From NCBI GenBank assembly GCA_016207585.1, contig JACQPI010000242.1, positions 1-18,899 on the forward strand: 18,899 nt of DNA, in the 5' to 3' direction. The notes under the pieces were generated by a model. That model searched no databases. It worked only from the letters and a program-made list of their open reading frames with translations, and had not been told where the DNA came from. This stretch comes from Elusimicrobiota bacterium (GTDB lineage: Bacteria > Elusimicrobiota > Elusimicrobia > UBA1565 > JACRDR01). Position numbers and translations under genes: made by a program. Positions 1 to 7,713 of this stretch are shown piece after piece (position 1 is the first letter of the stretch; every line of letters starts with the position of its first letter).

Positions 1-1209
1 GAGTTCACCGCGGCGGGGCTCACGATTTTAGAGCGGCAACTGCTGACTCTCTATCGCGCGGGAATCCGCGTCGTGCATGTAGACGCCGCGTTCGCGCCCG
101 AAGCGGTCGCGCGCGCGCGCACGGAGAAGATGCCGGGCGACCTGCAGATCCGATGGAAGTCCTCGCCCGCCCAGCCAGCGCGAACCCGCGCGCCGCATCT
201 TGTCGTTTCGGGCAACCACCTCATCCGACCCAAGGTCGTAGGCGCCCTGGTGGACGGCACGCGACTTCATCCGCAGACGCTTGCCTATACCGACGAAGCT
301 CGGCGCGAGGTGATGAGGCTCGTCATCGATTCCCAAGAAGCCCTAACCGGGGCGCCCCCCCCGCCACGCCGGCTCACGGACGAACACTGCCTGTTCCTCC
401 CGCCGTCGCGACATCCACGTGAGGCGCTGACCTGGCTTCTGCGAGACGCCGGCAAGAGCGGCGATGGGTGGATGGCTAAATATTTCGACCGGAACATCTC
501 GCTGCGGATCACCCGCCGGCTCTTGCAAACGCCCCTCAAACCCAATCATATGACCCTCGTCAGCACCGGCATCGGGCTGCTGGGCGCGCTCCAGTTTTTA
601 GGAACCACCCATGCCAGCGAAGTCCTGGGAGCCAGTCTCGTGTGGCTTCACACGGTCCTGGACGGCTGCGACGGGGAGATGGCCCGCCTCACATTCCAGG
701 AAAGCCGCTGGGGACGGTTTCTGGACTTTTGGGGAGATAATGTCGTCCACGTCGCGTTGTTCGCCTGCCTCTCCTTGGATTTTTCCCATGAGGCGCCCCT
801 GGCCGTCTGGGCGGGAGCGCTGGCGTGCGCCGGAACCGTCGCCTCGGCGGGGTACGCCTACTGGCTGTCGAGCTCCCGCGCCGACGCGCGCGGGGAGACC
901 GCGGCCTTCGATCCGACGGAAATCGTCCCCGATAAGAATGGAAAAATCGGGTGGCTGGGGCGGTTGGAAATCCTACTGGCTCGTCGGGATTTCATATATC
1001 TCCTGGTTCTGGCGACGGCGATCGACCTCCCCCTGTGGTTTCTCTACGCGGCCGGCGTGGGCGCCCCGGTCTATTTTTTTCTCCTTCTCCTCCTTCACCG
1101 GACAACCGCCCTCGGCGAGCCCGCGGCCGGACAACCCTCCTCCCGCGCCCAAGAAAGCCGACCGGTCACCTCCTCCCGCCCGATCTCGATCCGGGCTAAG
1201 GCTCCGTAA
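1..1209 (+). CDS. Nucleotidyltransferase-like / CDP-alcohol phosphatidyltransferase fusion (5' end outside window)
   Basis: The frame is open from the first base, so the N-terminus is cut by the window; an internal ATG at 73 is not a convincing start. The second half carries the complete CDP-alcohol phosphotransferase signature D-x2-D-G-x2-A-R-x8-G-x3-D-x3-D, beginning DGCDGEMAR at 661 and ending at FLDFWGD, followed by hydrophobic membrane segments. These enzymes move a phospho-alcohol from a CDP-alcohol onto an acceptor at the membrane. The part before it (GLTILERQLLTLYRAGIRVV, then LVVSGNHLIRP) resembles sugar or inositol-phosphate nucleotidyltransferases. The arrangement recalls bifunctional inositol-1-phosphate cytidylyltransferase/di-inositol-phosphate-phosphate synthases, in which one domain makes the CDP-alcohol the other uses. 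The transferase class is secure; the substrate and the N-terminal role are inferred. It ends with TAA 64 bases before the next gene. Confidence 0.75.
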   Translation, partial: EFTAAGLTILERQLLTLYRAGIRVVHVDAAFAPEAVARARTEKMPGDLQIRWKSSPAQPARTRAPHLVVSGNHLIRPKVVGALVDGTRLHPQTLAYTDEARREVMRLVIDSQEALTGAPPPPRRLTDEHCLFLPPSRHPREALTWLLRDAGKSGDGWMAKYFDRNISLRITRRLLQTPLKPNHMTLVSTGIGLLGALQFLGTTHASEVLGASLVWLHTVLDGCDGEMARLTFQESRWGRFLDFWGDNVVHVALFACLSLDFSHEAPLAVWAGALACAGTVASAGYAYWLSSSRADARGETAAFDPTEIVPDKNGKIGWLGRLEILLARRDFIYLLVLATAIDLPLWFLYAAGVGAPVYFFLLLLLHRTTALGEPAAGQPSSRAQESRPVTSSRPISIRAKAP

Positions 1210-1261
1210 AGACCGCGCCGTTCGGGACCTTTAGACCCAGGTAGTTTTTGAACGGTTCTGG

Positions 1262-1267
1262 TATAAT
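1262..1267 (+). promoter_or_regulatory. -10 box (TATAAT) for the EEP-family gene
   Basis: A perfect TATAAT lies six bases before the ATG at 1274. Transcription normally starts about seven bases after the -10 box, which here is the A of the ATG, so the mRNA is probably leaderless. No Shine-Dalgarno sequence precedes the ATG. I see no good -35 at the usual spacing; TTGAAC at 1248 is too close. Confidence 0.6.
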
Positions 1268-1273
1268 TCGCCA

Positions 1274-2821
1274 ATGGCTGGACGACGTCTGATTCCGACG
1301 GCGACAACTCTGTTTTTCCTGCCCGCGGCGGCGTTCTCGCGAGCGCAAGACTTCCCCTGGAACGGCTCGTTTGAGCCGGGAACCCTGGAACAGCTCGTGG
1401 AAGGGTTCGAGGCCCCGCCGACGTGCGCGGCCGCGATTCCGATCGCGCCGGAACCGAAAACCCCGGGAGGCGTCTTCGAGCCCGAGCCAACGCAGGACAT
1501 CGGCGCCTTCTCCATGACCGCCGACGAGGTCGCTTCCATCCGGGAAAGCCTTCCGTTGCCCGAGAGCCCCACGGCACGCCGCATGCTGGAACTTATGCGC
1601 CGAACGTACGTTTCCCAACCGCGATCCCTCGCGCCGCCCCCCGCGAACCCAGAACGCCTCAGAATCGTCACCTGGAACATCGACTTGCCACAAAACGATC
1701 TGGACGTCGATTCGATCATCGGCGTGATGAAGGGAAGGGAGGACAGCCTCTCCAAGCTCAATTCGCATATCCGCCGGGAGCTGTCCGAAGTCTCCAAGAC
1801 CGACGTGTACATGCTTCAGGACATTTCTCTCCACATGGCCATACGGCTCGCCGCCTCTTTGGGCTATCATCTCGCCTGGGCGCCCGAGTTCATCGAGGTG
1901 GGCGCCAACGTCCGCGGGAAGGACCCGACCCGAGGGGAGCATTTGACGGGTAACGCCACCCTGAGCCGTCACCCCATCGAAAAGGTTTGGTTCCTGCGTT
2001 TTGCTCACCAGAACGGCTGGTATGAAGAAGAAAGACGCAAACTGCCGTTGATCGAACGCTCCAAGAACGGCGTGGGACGGAGAGCTTTCAGCGCCATCAT
2101 AGACGAAGCCGAGGTGCGCCCCCCGCCGCCGTACGGCGGAAGAGTAGCGTTGATCGCGCGGATTCGCTGCCCCTATCGCGGTGCTGTCTCGGAGGGTTCC
2201 ACAATGCTCCTGATCAACATCCACCTCGAGAACAAGGGAGAATCCCCATTGAGGCGCAGGCAGATGGGAGAATTAATCCCCTTTATCCAGCAATCGCGCG
2301 AACCCGTCGTCTTCGGCGGAGACCTCAACACGACGGACTCCGACGGACGAATCCAATCGACCAAGCGCTTCCTCAAGGGGCAGGTGAATACCCCGGGCAA
2401 GGTGATTTTCAAGGGGTTCGGGGTCGGCGCCCGATTCGTCCCCTACGCAGGCTGGGCCAAAACGGGTTTTGATTTGTTCCGATGGGTTAAATCTAAGGAG
2501 GACCCCACATCCAAATGGAACGGGGAACATCGGCTTTTTCGAGATGTGGAGAGCGCGCTCGGCGTGAAGCCCGCCAATCCGCGCGACAAGATCGGCTACA
2601 AGCGGACCTGGTCGACCTGGCGCCCCCGGCAGGTCGCGGCGGGGACGCTGGACTGGATCACCTTGTACGACCCCCAACATGGCCTTTCTGTTTCGGAAAG
2701 CCGCGTCTATGAACGCCTGATCCATTCCAGCGCCGACAGCGCCTCGGACCGCATCAGCGATCATTTTCCGTTGCGCATCGATATTCCCCTTAACCCACCG
2801 CAGAGTACATTTCGAAGGTAA
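1274..2821 (+). CDS. Exported endonuclease/exonuclease/phosphatase (EEP) family protein
   Basis: 515 residues. The N-terminus (basic RR, hydrophobic stretch 8-20, then SRAQ) looks like a signal peptide, so export is likely. Residues 50-128 are a proline-rich, low-complexity segment. The EEP fold follows: TWNID (N135), LQD (D183, where most members have QE), GNATLSRHP at 226-234, NIHLEN (H317), GGDLNTTD (D350, N352), LDWI (D460) and SDHFPL (D496, H497). The family includes DNases, inositol-phosphate phosphatases and sphingomyelinases that cut phosphodiester or phosphomonoester bonds with Mg2+. The substrate cannot be read from the sequence. About 100 residues separate the GGDLN motif from the DWI motif, a larger insertion than in compact family members. 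It has its own -10 box and is separated from bamA by 69 bases that hold another promoter, so it is probably monocistronic. Confidence 0.85.
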   Translation: MAGRRLIPTATTLFFLPAAAFSRAQDFPWNGSFEPGTLEQLVEGFEAPPTCAAAIPIAPEPKTPGGVFEPEPTQDIGAFSMTADEVASIRESLPLPESPTARRMLELMRRTYVSQPRSLAPPPANPERLRIVTWNIDLPQNDLDVDSIIGVMKGREDSLSKLNSHIRRELSEVSKTDVYMLQDISLHMAIRLAASLGYHLAWAPEFIEVGANVRGKDPTRGEHLTGNATLSRHPIEKVWFLRFAHQNGWYEEERRKLPLIERSKNGVGRRAFSAIIDEAEVRPPPPYGGRVALIARIRCPYRGAVSEGSTMLLINIHLENKGESPLRRRQMGELIPFIQQSREPVVFGGDLNTTDSDGRIQSTKRFLKGQVNTPGKVIFKGFGVGARFVPYAGWAKTGFDLFRWVKSKEDPTSKWNGEHRLFRDVESALGVKPANPRDKIGYKRTWSTWRPRQVAAGTLDWITLYDPQHGLSVSESRVYERLIHSSADSASDRISDHFPLRIDIPLNPPQSTFRR

Positions 2822-2850
2822 CACTCGCGCGCGCGTTCGGGAAAGTTCAT

Positions 2851-2880
2851 TTGTCCCTGACGAAGGTGATTTGATATAAT
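2851..2880 (+). promoter_or_regulatory. Promoter of the bamA-lpx operon
   Basis: TTGTCC (2851-2856) and a perfect TATAAT (2875-2880) are separated by 18 bases, a normal sigma-70-type arrangement. The proposed GTG start of bamA lies only ten bases after the -10 box, so the expected leader is about four bases. This is the only clear promoter seen ahead of the long lipid A gene train. Confidence 0.65.
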
Positions 2881-2890
2881 AACATCTGTC

Positions 2891-5689
2891 GTGTACTTGC
2901 CTTTTCTCCTTGCCTTGCTTTCCACTATGATGGGAGGATCCAGCGGCGCTTTGGGTCAAACGAATGCCGTTTCGGCGCCTGCGTCCGGGGTCGAAGCGGC
3001 TTCCGCGGCCACAAAAAACGAATCCGCCGGACGCATTCTTGTCCAAATCCGTATTTTAGGGCTTCGCCGCATCAGCGAGGATTCCGTGAGATCGAGACTG
3101 AAGGCCCGCGAATGGGCTCCCTATTCGGCGCAGGACAAGGCGCTCGATGTCGCCGCCCTGCTGGCCTCGGGCGATTTTTCATCCGTCAAGGCCACGGAAA
3201 TCGCGCTGTCGAGCGCCTCCGCGCGCCTCGACATAGAGTTGATCGAGGCTTCCGAACAGATCGTCTCATCGACCGCCACAGCCGAACTGGAGCTTTTGGC
3301 CCCAGTCGCCGCGGAGACCGCGGACGCCTCCACCTCGACGCTCGTGGAACCGCCTCCCCTCATACAGCCTCCGCGCTGGGCCACGGAGACCTCCGAACCG
3401 GCTCTCCACGGAAAAGCCGCCCCGGCGGGAGGCCTCCCCCCTCCCTGGGCGATCGGGGACATCGCGATCGAGGGAAATCGGCACGTCAAGTATAACGTCG
3501 TCCGGGCGCAGTTGAAGGCGCGCAAAGGAGATCTTTACGACCGCGCGGATTTGGACCGGGACATCAAGGCCCTCTACGACCTCGGCAATTTCGACCGCGT
3601 CGTCGCCGACATATCGGCGTTGGCCGACAAGCCGATCCCATCGCACCTGCGCGAGCTTGCGGGTTCCACCATCGCGGTGCGGCTCTCGTTTACCGTGCAG
3701 GAAAAGCCTCTGGTGCACAAGATCCGCTTCCGCGGGAACAAGAAACTTTCATCGGGCAAGCTTTCCGACGCCATAGGCCTCAAGGAAAAGGACCCCCTGG
3801 ACCCGTTGAAGCTCCGCGAAGATTCCAGCAAGCTCCTGGCCCTCTATCACGAGAAAGGCTACTTGGGCGCCGAGGTGGAGCCGCAGGTGTCCGTCGACAC
3901 TCCCGCCGCCAGGGCCGAGGTTTCGTTCAACGTGCAGGAGGGCCCCAGGACCTTGATCGCCGCGGTCGTTCTCGACGGCCTCCACGCCTTCTCGGCCCGG
4001 AAAGTTCTCAAAAAGATGGAAAACCGCCGGAAGAAGGTTCTTCAAGAATCGAAACTGGAAAGCGACCTCAAGAAGATCGAGTCGCTTTACAAGAACAACG
4101 GGTATCTCGACTTCAAGATTTCTTCCCATGCCGTTTCCTTCAGCGAAGACCGCACCAAGGCGACGATCACCCTTCGGCTCGACGAGGGGCACCCCTACCG
4201 CTACGGCGTAACGACCTTCAGCGGCTACTCCGTCTACGCCTCGTCGCAGTTGGCCAAGACGCTCGAGTACCGGCGCGGCAAGATATTCAACCAGGAGAAA
4301 TTCGAAACGACGATCCACAACATCCAGGATCTCTATGCCGACAAGGGGTATCTGCGCGCCCGCGTAACGCCGGACAAGACCTACAATGAAACGACGCAGC
4401 AGATGGACGTCCACTTCCGCATCGGCGAGGGCCAGGTCATCTACGTCGACCATGTGGACGTAGAGGGCAACCGCGCCACCAAGACCTACGTGCTCAAGCG
4501 CGAGATCGTCCTGAAGCCCGGGCAGCCGTTTTCCTCCTCCAGGGCGCGAAAAAGCCGGGAACGCATGATGAACCTCAATTTCCTCGATGACGTCGAACTC
4601 GACCTGCAGAGCACGTCGGACCCCGACAAGGTCGATTTGACCTTCGAGGTCACCGAAGGCAAGCCGGGCATGCTGACCGCCGGCGCCGGCTTTTCCTCCC
4701 TCGACGGGCTGATCGGAACCCTGTCCCTGCAGCACCTCAACTTATTCGGCCGAGCCCAGCGCGCCTCCGTCCAGTGGTCCTTCGGCGCCCGGGTCCAAGA
4801 CTATTCCCTCTCCTGGACCACGCCGTGGGTCAGGAACAAGCCGATCAGCTTCGGGCTCGACTTGTTCAACACGCGCCGCCTCCAGCCGTTCGGGGGCTCC
4901 CTCTCGGCTTATGTCAACCGCCGCCAGGGCGGCTCGGTCCGGGTCGGCCCGCGCTTCGCCGACGACAAGTACCGTCTCGACTTCCGCTACACCTTCATGG
5001 AGATCGGCATCACCAACGTCCAGAACCAGTTTATGGGCATTCTCTCCCAAGGGACCAGCATGAGTTCCTCGATCGGGATCGAATTCGCCCGGGACACGAG
5101 AGACAACATGTGGGACCCCGCCGACGGGACCCTGAACTCTCTGGGCATGGAGATGTCTGGAGGGCCCGTCTTGGGCGACATCCACTATTGGAGTCCCCGG
5201 GTGCATAATGCGGCTCACTTCACCCTCGCGCGCGTCGACGATTGGCCGCTCGTCCTCTCTTTTTCCAACCGCCTCTCCTACGTCACCCCGTTCGGGAATA
5301 CCAAGGAAGTCCCCATCTTCGCGCGTTTCTTCCTGGGCGGCCAGGACACGCTGCGCGGCTATTCCCCGTCGGGACAGGTCGGCCCCCCGAACGGAGGCCG
5401 CGTTTTCGACGTATTCAACCTCGAGATGGGCTTCCCGTTGGCCCGGGAACGGAAGAGGACGATCGTGAAATTCGTCACTTTTTTCGATGCGGGGACCGCA
5501 TGGCAAAGCACGAACTCCATGCGATTGCGCGTGGGCCCCGGGGAACAAGACATCAAAACGGACGTCGGCTTCGGGATCCGGTTCGTCACCCCGGCGTTCC
5601 CGATCCGCCTCGACTACGGTTATGGGCTGAATCATCGGCCCGGAGAAAAAAAGTATGAAATCAACTTCGGCATCGGCAGCCTCTTCTAG
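2891..5689 (+). CDS. bamA: BamA, outer-membrane beta-barrel assembly factor
   Basis: 932 residues. BamA inserts beta-barrel proteins into the outer membrane. The start is GTG, giving a short hydrophobic signal peptide (about residues 1-22). A weak POTRA-like unit lies at about 48-118, followed by an Ala/Ser/Thr/Pro-rich linker to about 185. Five clear POTRA repeats follow, at about 187-273, 274-352, 353-424, 425-514 and 515-592, with hallmarks such as AIEGNRHV, IRFRGNKK and VDVEGNRATK. The C-terminal barrel runs from about 595 and contains the loop-6 type motif GGQDTLRGYSP; it ends in phenylalanine (INFGIGSLF), as expected for a barrel signal. Most BamA proteins have five POTRAs and about 800 residues, so this one is longer. 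It opens the operon and overlaps the Skp-like gene by 35 bases, a common pairing since Skp delivers BamA clients. Confidence 0.95.
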   Translation: MYLPFLLALLSTMMGGSSGALGQTNAVSAPASGVEAASAATKNESAGRILVQIRILGLRRISEDSVRSRLKAREWAPYSAQDKALDVAALLASGDFSSVKATEIALSSASARLDIELIEASEQIVSSTATAELELLAPVAAETADASTSTLVEPPPLIQPPRWATETSEPALHGKAAPAGGLPPPWAIGDIAIEGNRHVKYNVVRAQLKARKGDLYDRADLDRDIKALYDLGNFDRVVADISALADKPIPSHLRELAGSTIAVRLSFTVQEKPLVHKIRFRGNKKLSSGKLSDAIGLKEKDPLDPLKLREDSSKLLALYHEKGYLGAEVEPQVSVDTPAARAEVSFNVQEGPRTLIAAVVLDGLHAFSARKVLKKMENRRKKVLQESKLESDLKKIESLYKNNGYLDFKISSHAVSFSEDRTKATITLRLDEGHPYRYGVTTFSGYSVYASSQLAKTLEYRRGKIFNQEKFETTIHNIQDLYADKGYLRARVTPDKTYNETTQQMDVHFRIGEGQVIYVDHVDVEGNRATKTYVLKREIVLKPGQPFSSSRARKSRERMMNLNFLDDVELDLQSTSDPDKVDLTFEVTEGKPGMLTAGAGFSSLDGLIGTLSLQHLNLFGRAQRASVQWSFGARVQDYSLSWTTPWVRNKPISFGLDLFNTRRLQPFGGSLSAYVNRRQGGSVRVGPRFADDKYRLDFRYTFMEIGITNVQNQFMGILSQGTSMSSSIGIEFARDTRDNMWDPADGTLNSLGMEMSGGPVLGDIHYWSPRVHNAAHFTLARVDDWPLVLSFSNRLSYVTPFGNTKEVPIFARFFLGGQDTLRGYSPSGQVGPPNGGRVFDVFNLEMGFPLARERKRTIVKFVTFFDAGTAWQSTNSMRLRVGPGEQDIKTDVGFGIRFVTPAFPIRLDYGYGLNHRPGEKKYEINFGIGSLF

Positions 5690-6551
5690 GCGCCTGCGGC
5701 TGCCGGCCTGGATACTGCTGGCTTGCGGCGCCGCAAGCGGCGCCTGGGGCGTGGAGGTCTCCCTTGAGGAAAACCGGGCCCAGCGCGGCAGCATCGGCTA
5801 CGTGGACATGCAGGCGGTATTTCGCGCCTATCCCGAGACCCAAAAGGCGAAAGAAAATTTCGAGCAGGTGGTGCGTCAGGCGGAAGAGCAGGTCCATCTG
5901 CGCAAATCGGAGCTGACCTCGTTGCGGGCCGACATCTCACAGCTTCGGATCCAGCGGGAACTGCTGGCGAGATCCCCCATTCAACCCGCCCCGGCCGAAC
6001 CGGATCCGCCCCTGCTCCCCGAGGAGACGGCGCCTCCCGTCCAAGTTTCCACCTCCGTCCAGATATCTTCCCCCACGGCAGCGGACGGCGCTCCGGCCGC
6101 GGTCGATTCCACCACGACCTCGGTATCCACCTCCACCGCGGCGGTCGCGAGCGCGGAAGGCGCGCCTCAAAGGGCGCCGGCCGCCCTCATTGCGGCCCAC
6201 CTGCCCGGGCTCGCTCCGGAATCCTCAAAGTCTCGGAAGAAACGCTCGCCGGCGGCCGCGCCCGGCCCGAACCCGGCCCTGATCGAGGCGGATCAAAGGA
6301 TCGCCGAGAAAATAAAACTGCTTCAAGATAAGGAGTTCGAATTCAAGGCCTATCAGTCGCAGGTCGAGAAAAACCTCATCGAGTTGGAGAATCGCAGAAC
6401 CGAGATCCTCCTTGGAAAAATATATGAAGTGGTGCAAACGGTGGCGCGGGAGGAAGGCGTCGGCGTCGTGGTCGACAAAAGTCAAATTCTTTTCGGACAT
6501 AAGGCGGTGGATTTGACCGCCAAGGTCGTCGAGAAGCTGAGGAAACCATGA
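5655..6551 (+). CDS. Skp/OmpH-family periplasmic chaperone with a long internal insertion
   Basis: 298 residues, against about 160-170 for typical Skp. It begins at ATG 5655 inside the end of bamA, with GGAG nine bases upstream. Residues 13-31 form a signal peptide (hydrophobic core, then ASGAWG). The two halves of the OmpH domain are clear: GYVDMQAVFRAYPETQKAK at 49-67 and helical residues to about 105, then helical residues from about 208 to the end with VVVDKSQILFGHKAVDLT. Between them lie about 100 residues rich in Pro, Ala, Ser and Thr (about 107-207), at the position of the tentacle tips in Skp. Skp binds unfolded outer-membrane proteins in the periplasm and passes them to BamA. Its TGA stop sits in a CCATGA context that is repeated exactly at the lpxD start. 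Confidence 0.88.
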   Translation: MKSTSASAASSRRLRLPAWILLACGAASGAWGVEVSLEENRAQRGSIGYVDMQAVFRAYPETQKAKENFEQVVRQAEEQVHLRKSELTSLRADISQLRIQRELLARSPIQPAPAEPDPPLLPEETAPPVQVSTSVQISSPTAADGAPAAVDSTTTSVSTSTAAVASAEGAPQRAPAALIAAHLPGLAPESSKSRKKRSPAAAPGPNPALIEADQRIAEKIKLLQDKEFEFKAYQSQVEKNLIELENRRTEILLGKIYEVVQTVAREEGVGVVVDKSQILFGHKAVDLTAKVVEKLRKP

Positions 6552-6622
6552 CCAAGCACGGGTACCCGCCGAAGGCGGGTGTGCGCGGAAATGGTTGGAG
6601 CTCGGCAGAGCGGAAACCATGA
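6541..6622 (+). repeat. 11-bp direct repeat flanking a short hairpin-bearing insertion
   Basis: GGAAACCATGA occurs at 6541-6551 and again at 6612-6622. The first copy contains the skp stop, the second the lpxD start. The segment between has a perfect 7-bp stem, ACCCGCC (6564-6570) with GGCGGGT (6574-6580), and a GAA loop. Removing one repeat plus the intervening bases (71 bp) would leave skp and lpxD joined by an ATGA overlap like the other junctions of this operon. I read it as a small insertion or tandem duplication product; its origin is unknown. Confidence 0.55.
6548..6622 (+). CDS. Possible 24-codon micro-ORF between skp and lpxD
   Basis: The ATG at 6548 overlaps the skp stop (ATGA), and the frame closes with a TGA that overlaps the lpxD ATG (again ATGA). 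The peptide would begin MTKHGYPPK and end SSAERKP. Nothing in it resembles a known protein. Its likely role, if translated at all, is to carry ribosomes across the 71-bp insertion so that lpxD stays translationally coupled to skp. The frame may be open by chance. Confidence 0.2.
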   Translation: MTKHGYPPKAGVRGNGWSSAERKP

Positions 6623-7713
6623 AGATTGATCTTTCGGAACTGGCCCGGTTGACGGGCGGGGACCTCGAAGGTTCCGGCGACGCCGCCATCGAAGGGGCTG
6701 CCGGTCTGTCGGATGCGACGCCTCGGGACGTCTCGTTTCTGGGGAACCCGAAGTATGCCTCCCAGGTGAAGGCGAGCCGCGCATGCTGCGTCTTTCTGCC
6801 TCGCTCCGCGCGAACCGCCGCGGCGCGAAACCAGGAAGGGCCCGCGAACCGCATCTACGTGGACGACCCTCAATGGGCCTTCGCGCAGGTCCTCGCTTTG
6901 CTGGAAAAGGAGATGAAAAAAACGGGCCCGGCGGTGGTGGACACGAAGTCCTCCGTCCACTACGAGGCCAAGCTGGGATCCCAAGTCGGCGTGGGTCCCT
7001 ACAGCGTCATTGAGCGCAAGGCGGAGATCGGCGCCGGGACTCAAATCGGAGCGCAGTGTTACATCGGCGCCGACGCGCGCGTCGGCGCCGGCTGCCTCAT
7101 CTATCCGCAGGTCGTGATCCGCGAGAACTGCGTGGTGGGAGACCGCGCGATCGTCCATTCCGGAACCGTGATCGGTTCCGACGGCTTCGGCTTCTCCACG
7201 GACAAGGCGACGGGCCTGCACCGCAAGATCCCGCAGATCGGCAACGTGGTCGTGGAGGACGACGTCGAGATCGGCTCGAACGTCTCGATCGACCGCGGGA
7301 CGGTCGGCTCCACCCGCATCGGGACTGGAACCAAGATCGACAACCTGGTCCAGATCGCGCATAACGTCACGATCGGCAAAAATTGCTTCGTCGTCTCCCA
7401 GACCGGCATCGCCGGCTCGACCCGGGTGGGGAACCACGTCATCCTGGCGGGCCAGGCCGGCGTCATAGGACACCTGACGATCGGCGACGGGGCGATCATC
7501 ACCGCCCAGAGCGGCATCATGAGCGACGTGGAGCCCAAGGCGATCCTGTTCGGGTCCCCCGCGCGCCCCCACCGCGAGGCGATGAAACTGCAGGCTCTGA
7601 TGGGCAAGCTGCCGGAGATTTATGAGGCCATCCGCGAAATCAAGAGCAAGCTGGGTCTCGGCCGCGGGCCCCGATCCAGAGAGCAAAGGGAGCATGAAGA
7701 TGCCAAGCAATAA
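6619..7713 (+). CDS. lpxD: LpxD, UDP-3-O-acylglucosamine N-acyltransferase
   Basis: 364 residues from ATG 6619; an upstream in-frame TTG at 6595 is less likely because LpxD proteins begin close to the MKIDLSELARLTGG motif. LpxD adds the N-linked acyl chain to UDP-3-O-acyl-glucosamine, the third step of lipid A synthesis, in the cytoplasm. Residues 1-105 form the N-terminal uridine-binding domain. Residues 112-315 are a left-handed beta-helix of hexapeptide repeats (IGAG, VGAGCL, IGSN and so on). The catalytic histidine is H248 in DNLVQIAHNV. A C-terminal helical tail ends in a charged segment (REQREHEDAKQ). The gene overlaps lpxC by 14 bases. Confidence 0.96.
   Translation: MKIDLSELARLTGGDLEGSGDAAIEGAAGLSDATPRDVSFLGNPKYASQVKASRACCVFLPRSARTAAARNQEGPANRIYVDDPQWAFAQVLALLEKEMKKTGPAVVDTKSSVHYEAKLGSQVGVGPYSVIERKAEIGAGTQIGAQCYIGADARVGAGCLIYPQVVIRENCVVGDRAIVHSGTVIGSDGFGFSTDKATGLHRKIPQIGNVVVEDDVEIGSNVSIDRGTVGSTRIGTGTKIDNLVQIAHNVTIGKNCFVVSQTGIAGSTRVGNHVILAGQAGVIGHLTIGDGAIITAQSGIMSDVEPKAILFGSPARPHREAMKLQALMGKLPEIYEAIREIKSKLGLGRGPRSREQREHEDAKQ
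7688..7692 (+). promoter_or_regulatory. Shine-Dalgarno sequence deciding the lpxC start
   Basis: GGGAG lies seven bases before ATG 7700 and only one base before the in-frame ATG 7694. The spacing favours 7700 as the lpxC start. Confidence 0.55.

Noticed and set aside
3749..4735. 328-codon minus-strand open frame inside bamA
   Set aside because: Shadow of a GC-rich gene; the plus-strand BamA reading is unambiguous.
6595..6618. TTG start for lpxD, eight codons earlier
   Set aside because: LpxD proteins begin at the MKIDLSEL motif encoded from ATG 6619, and that ATG overlaps the preceding micro-ORF stop.
6376..7710. 444-codon minus-strand open frame across skp and lpxD
   Set aside because: Composition-driven shadow; the repetitive VGADARV-like pattern is the hexapeptide repeat of LpxD read backwards.
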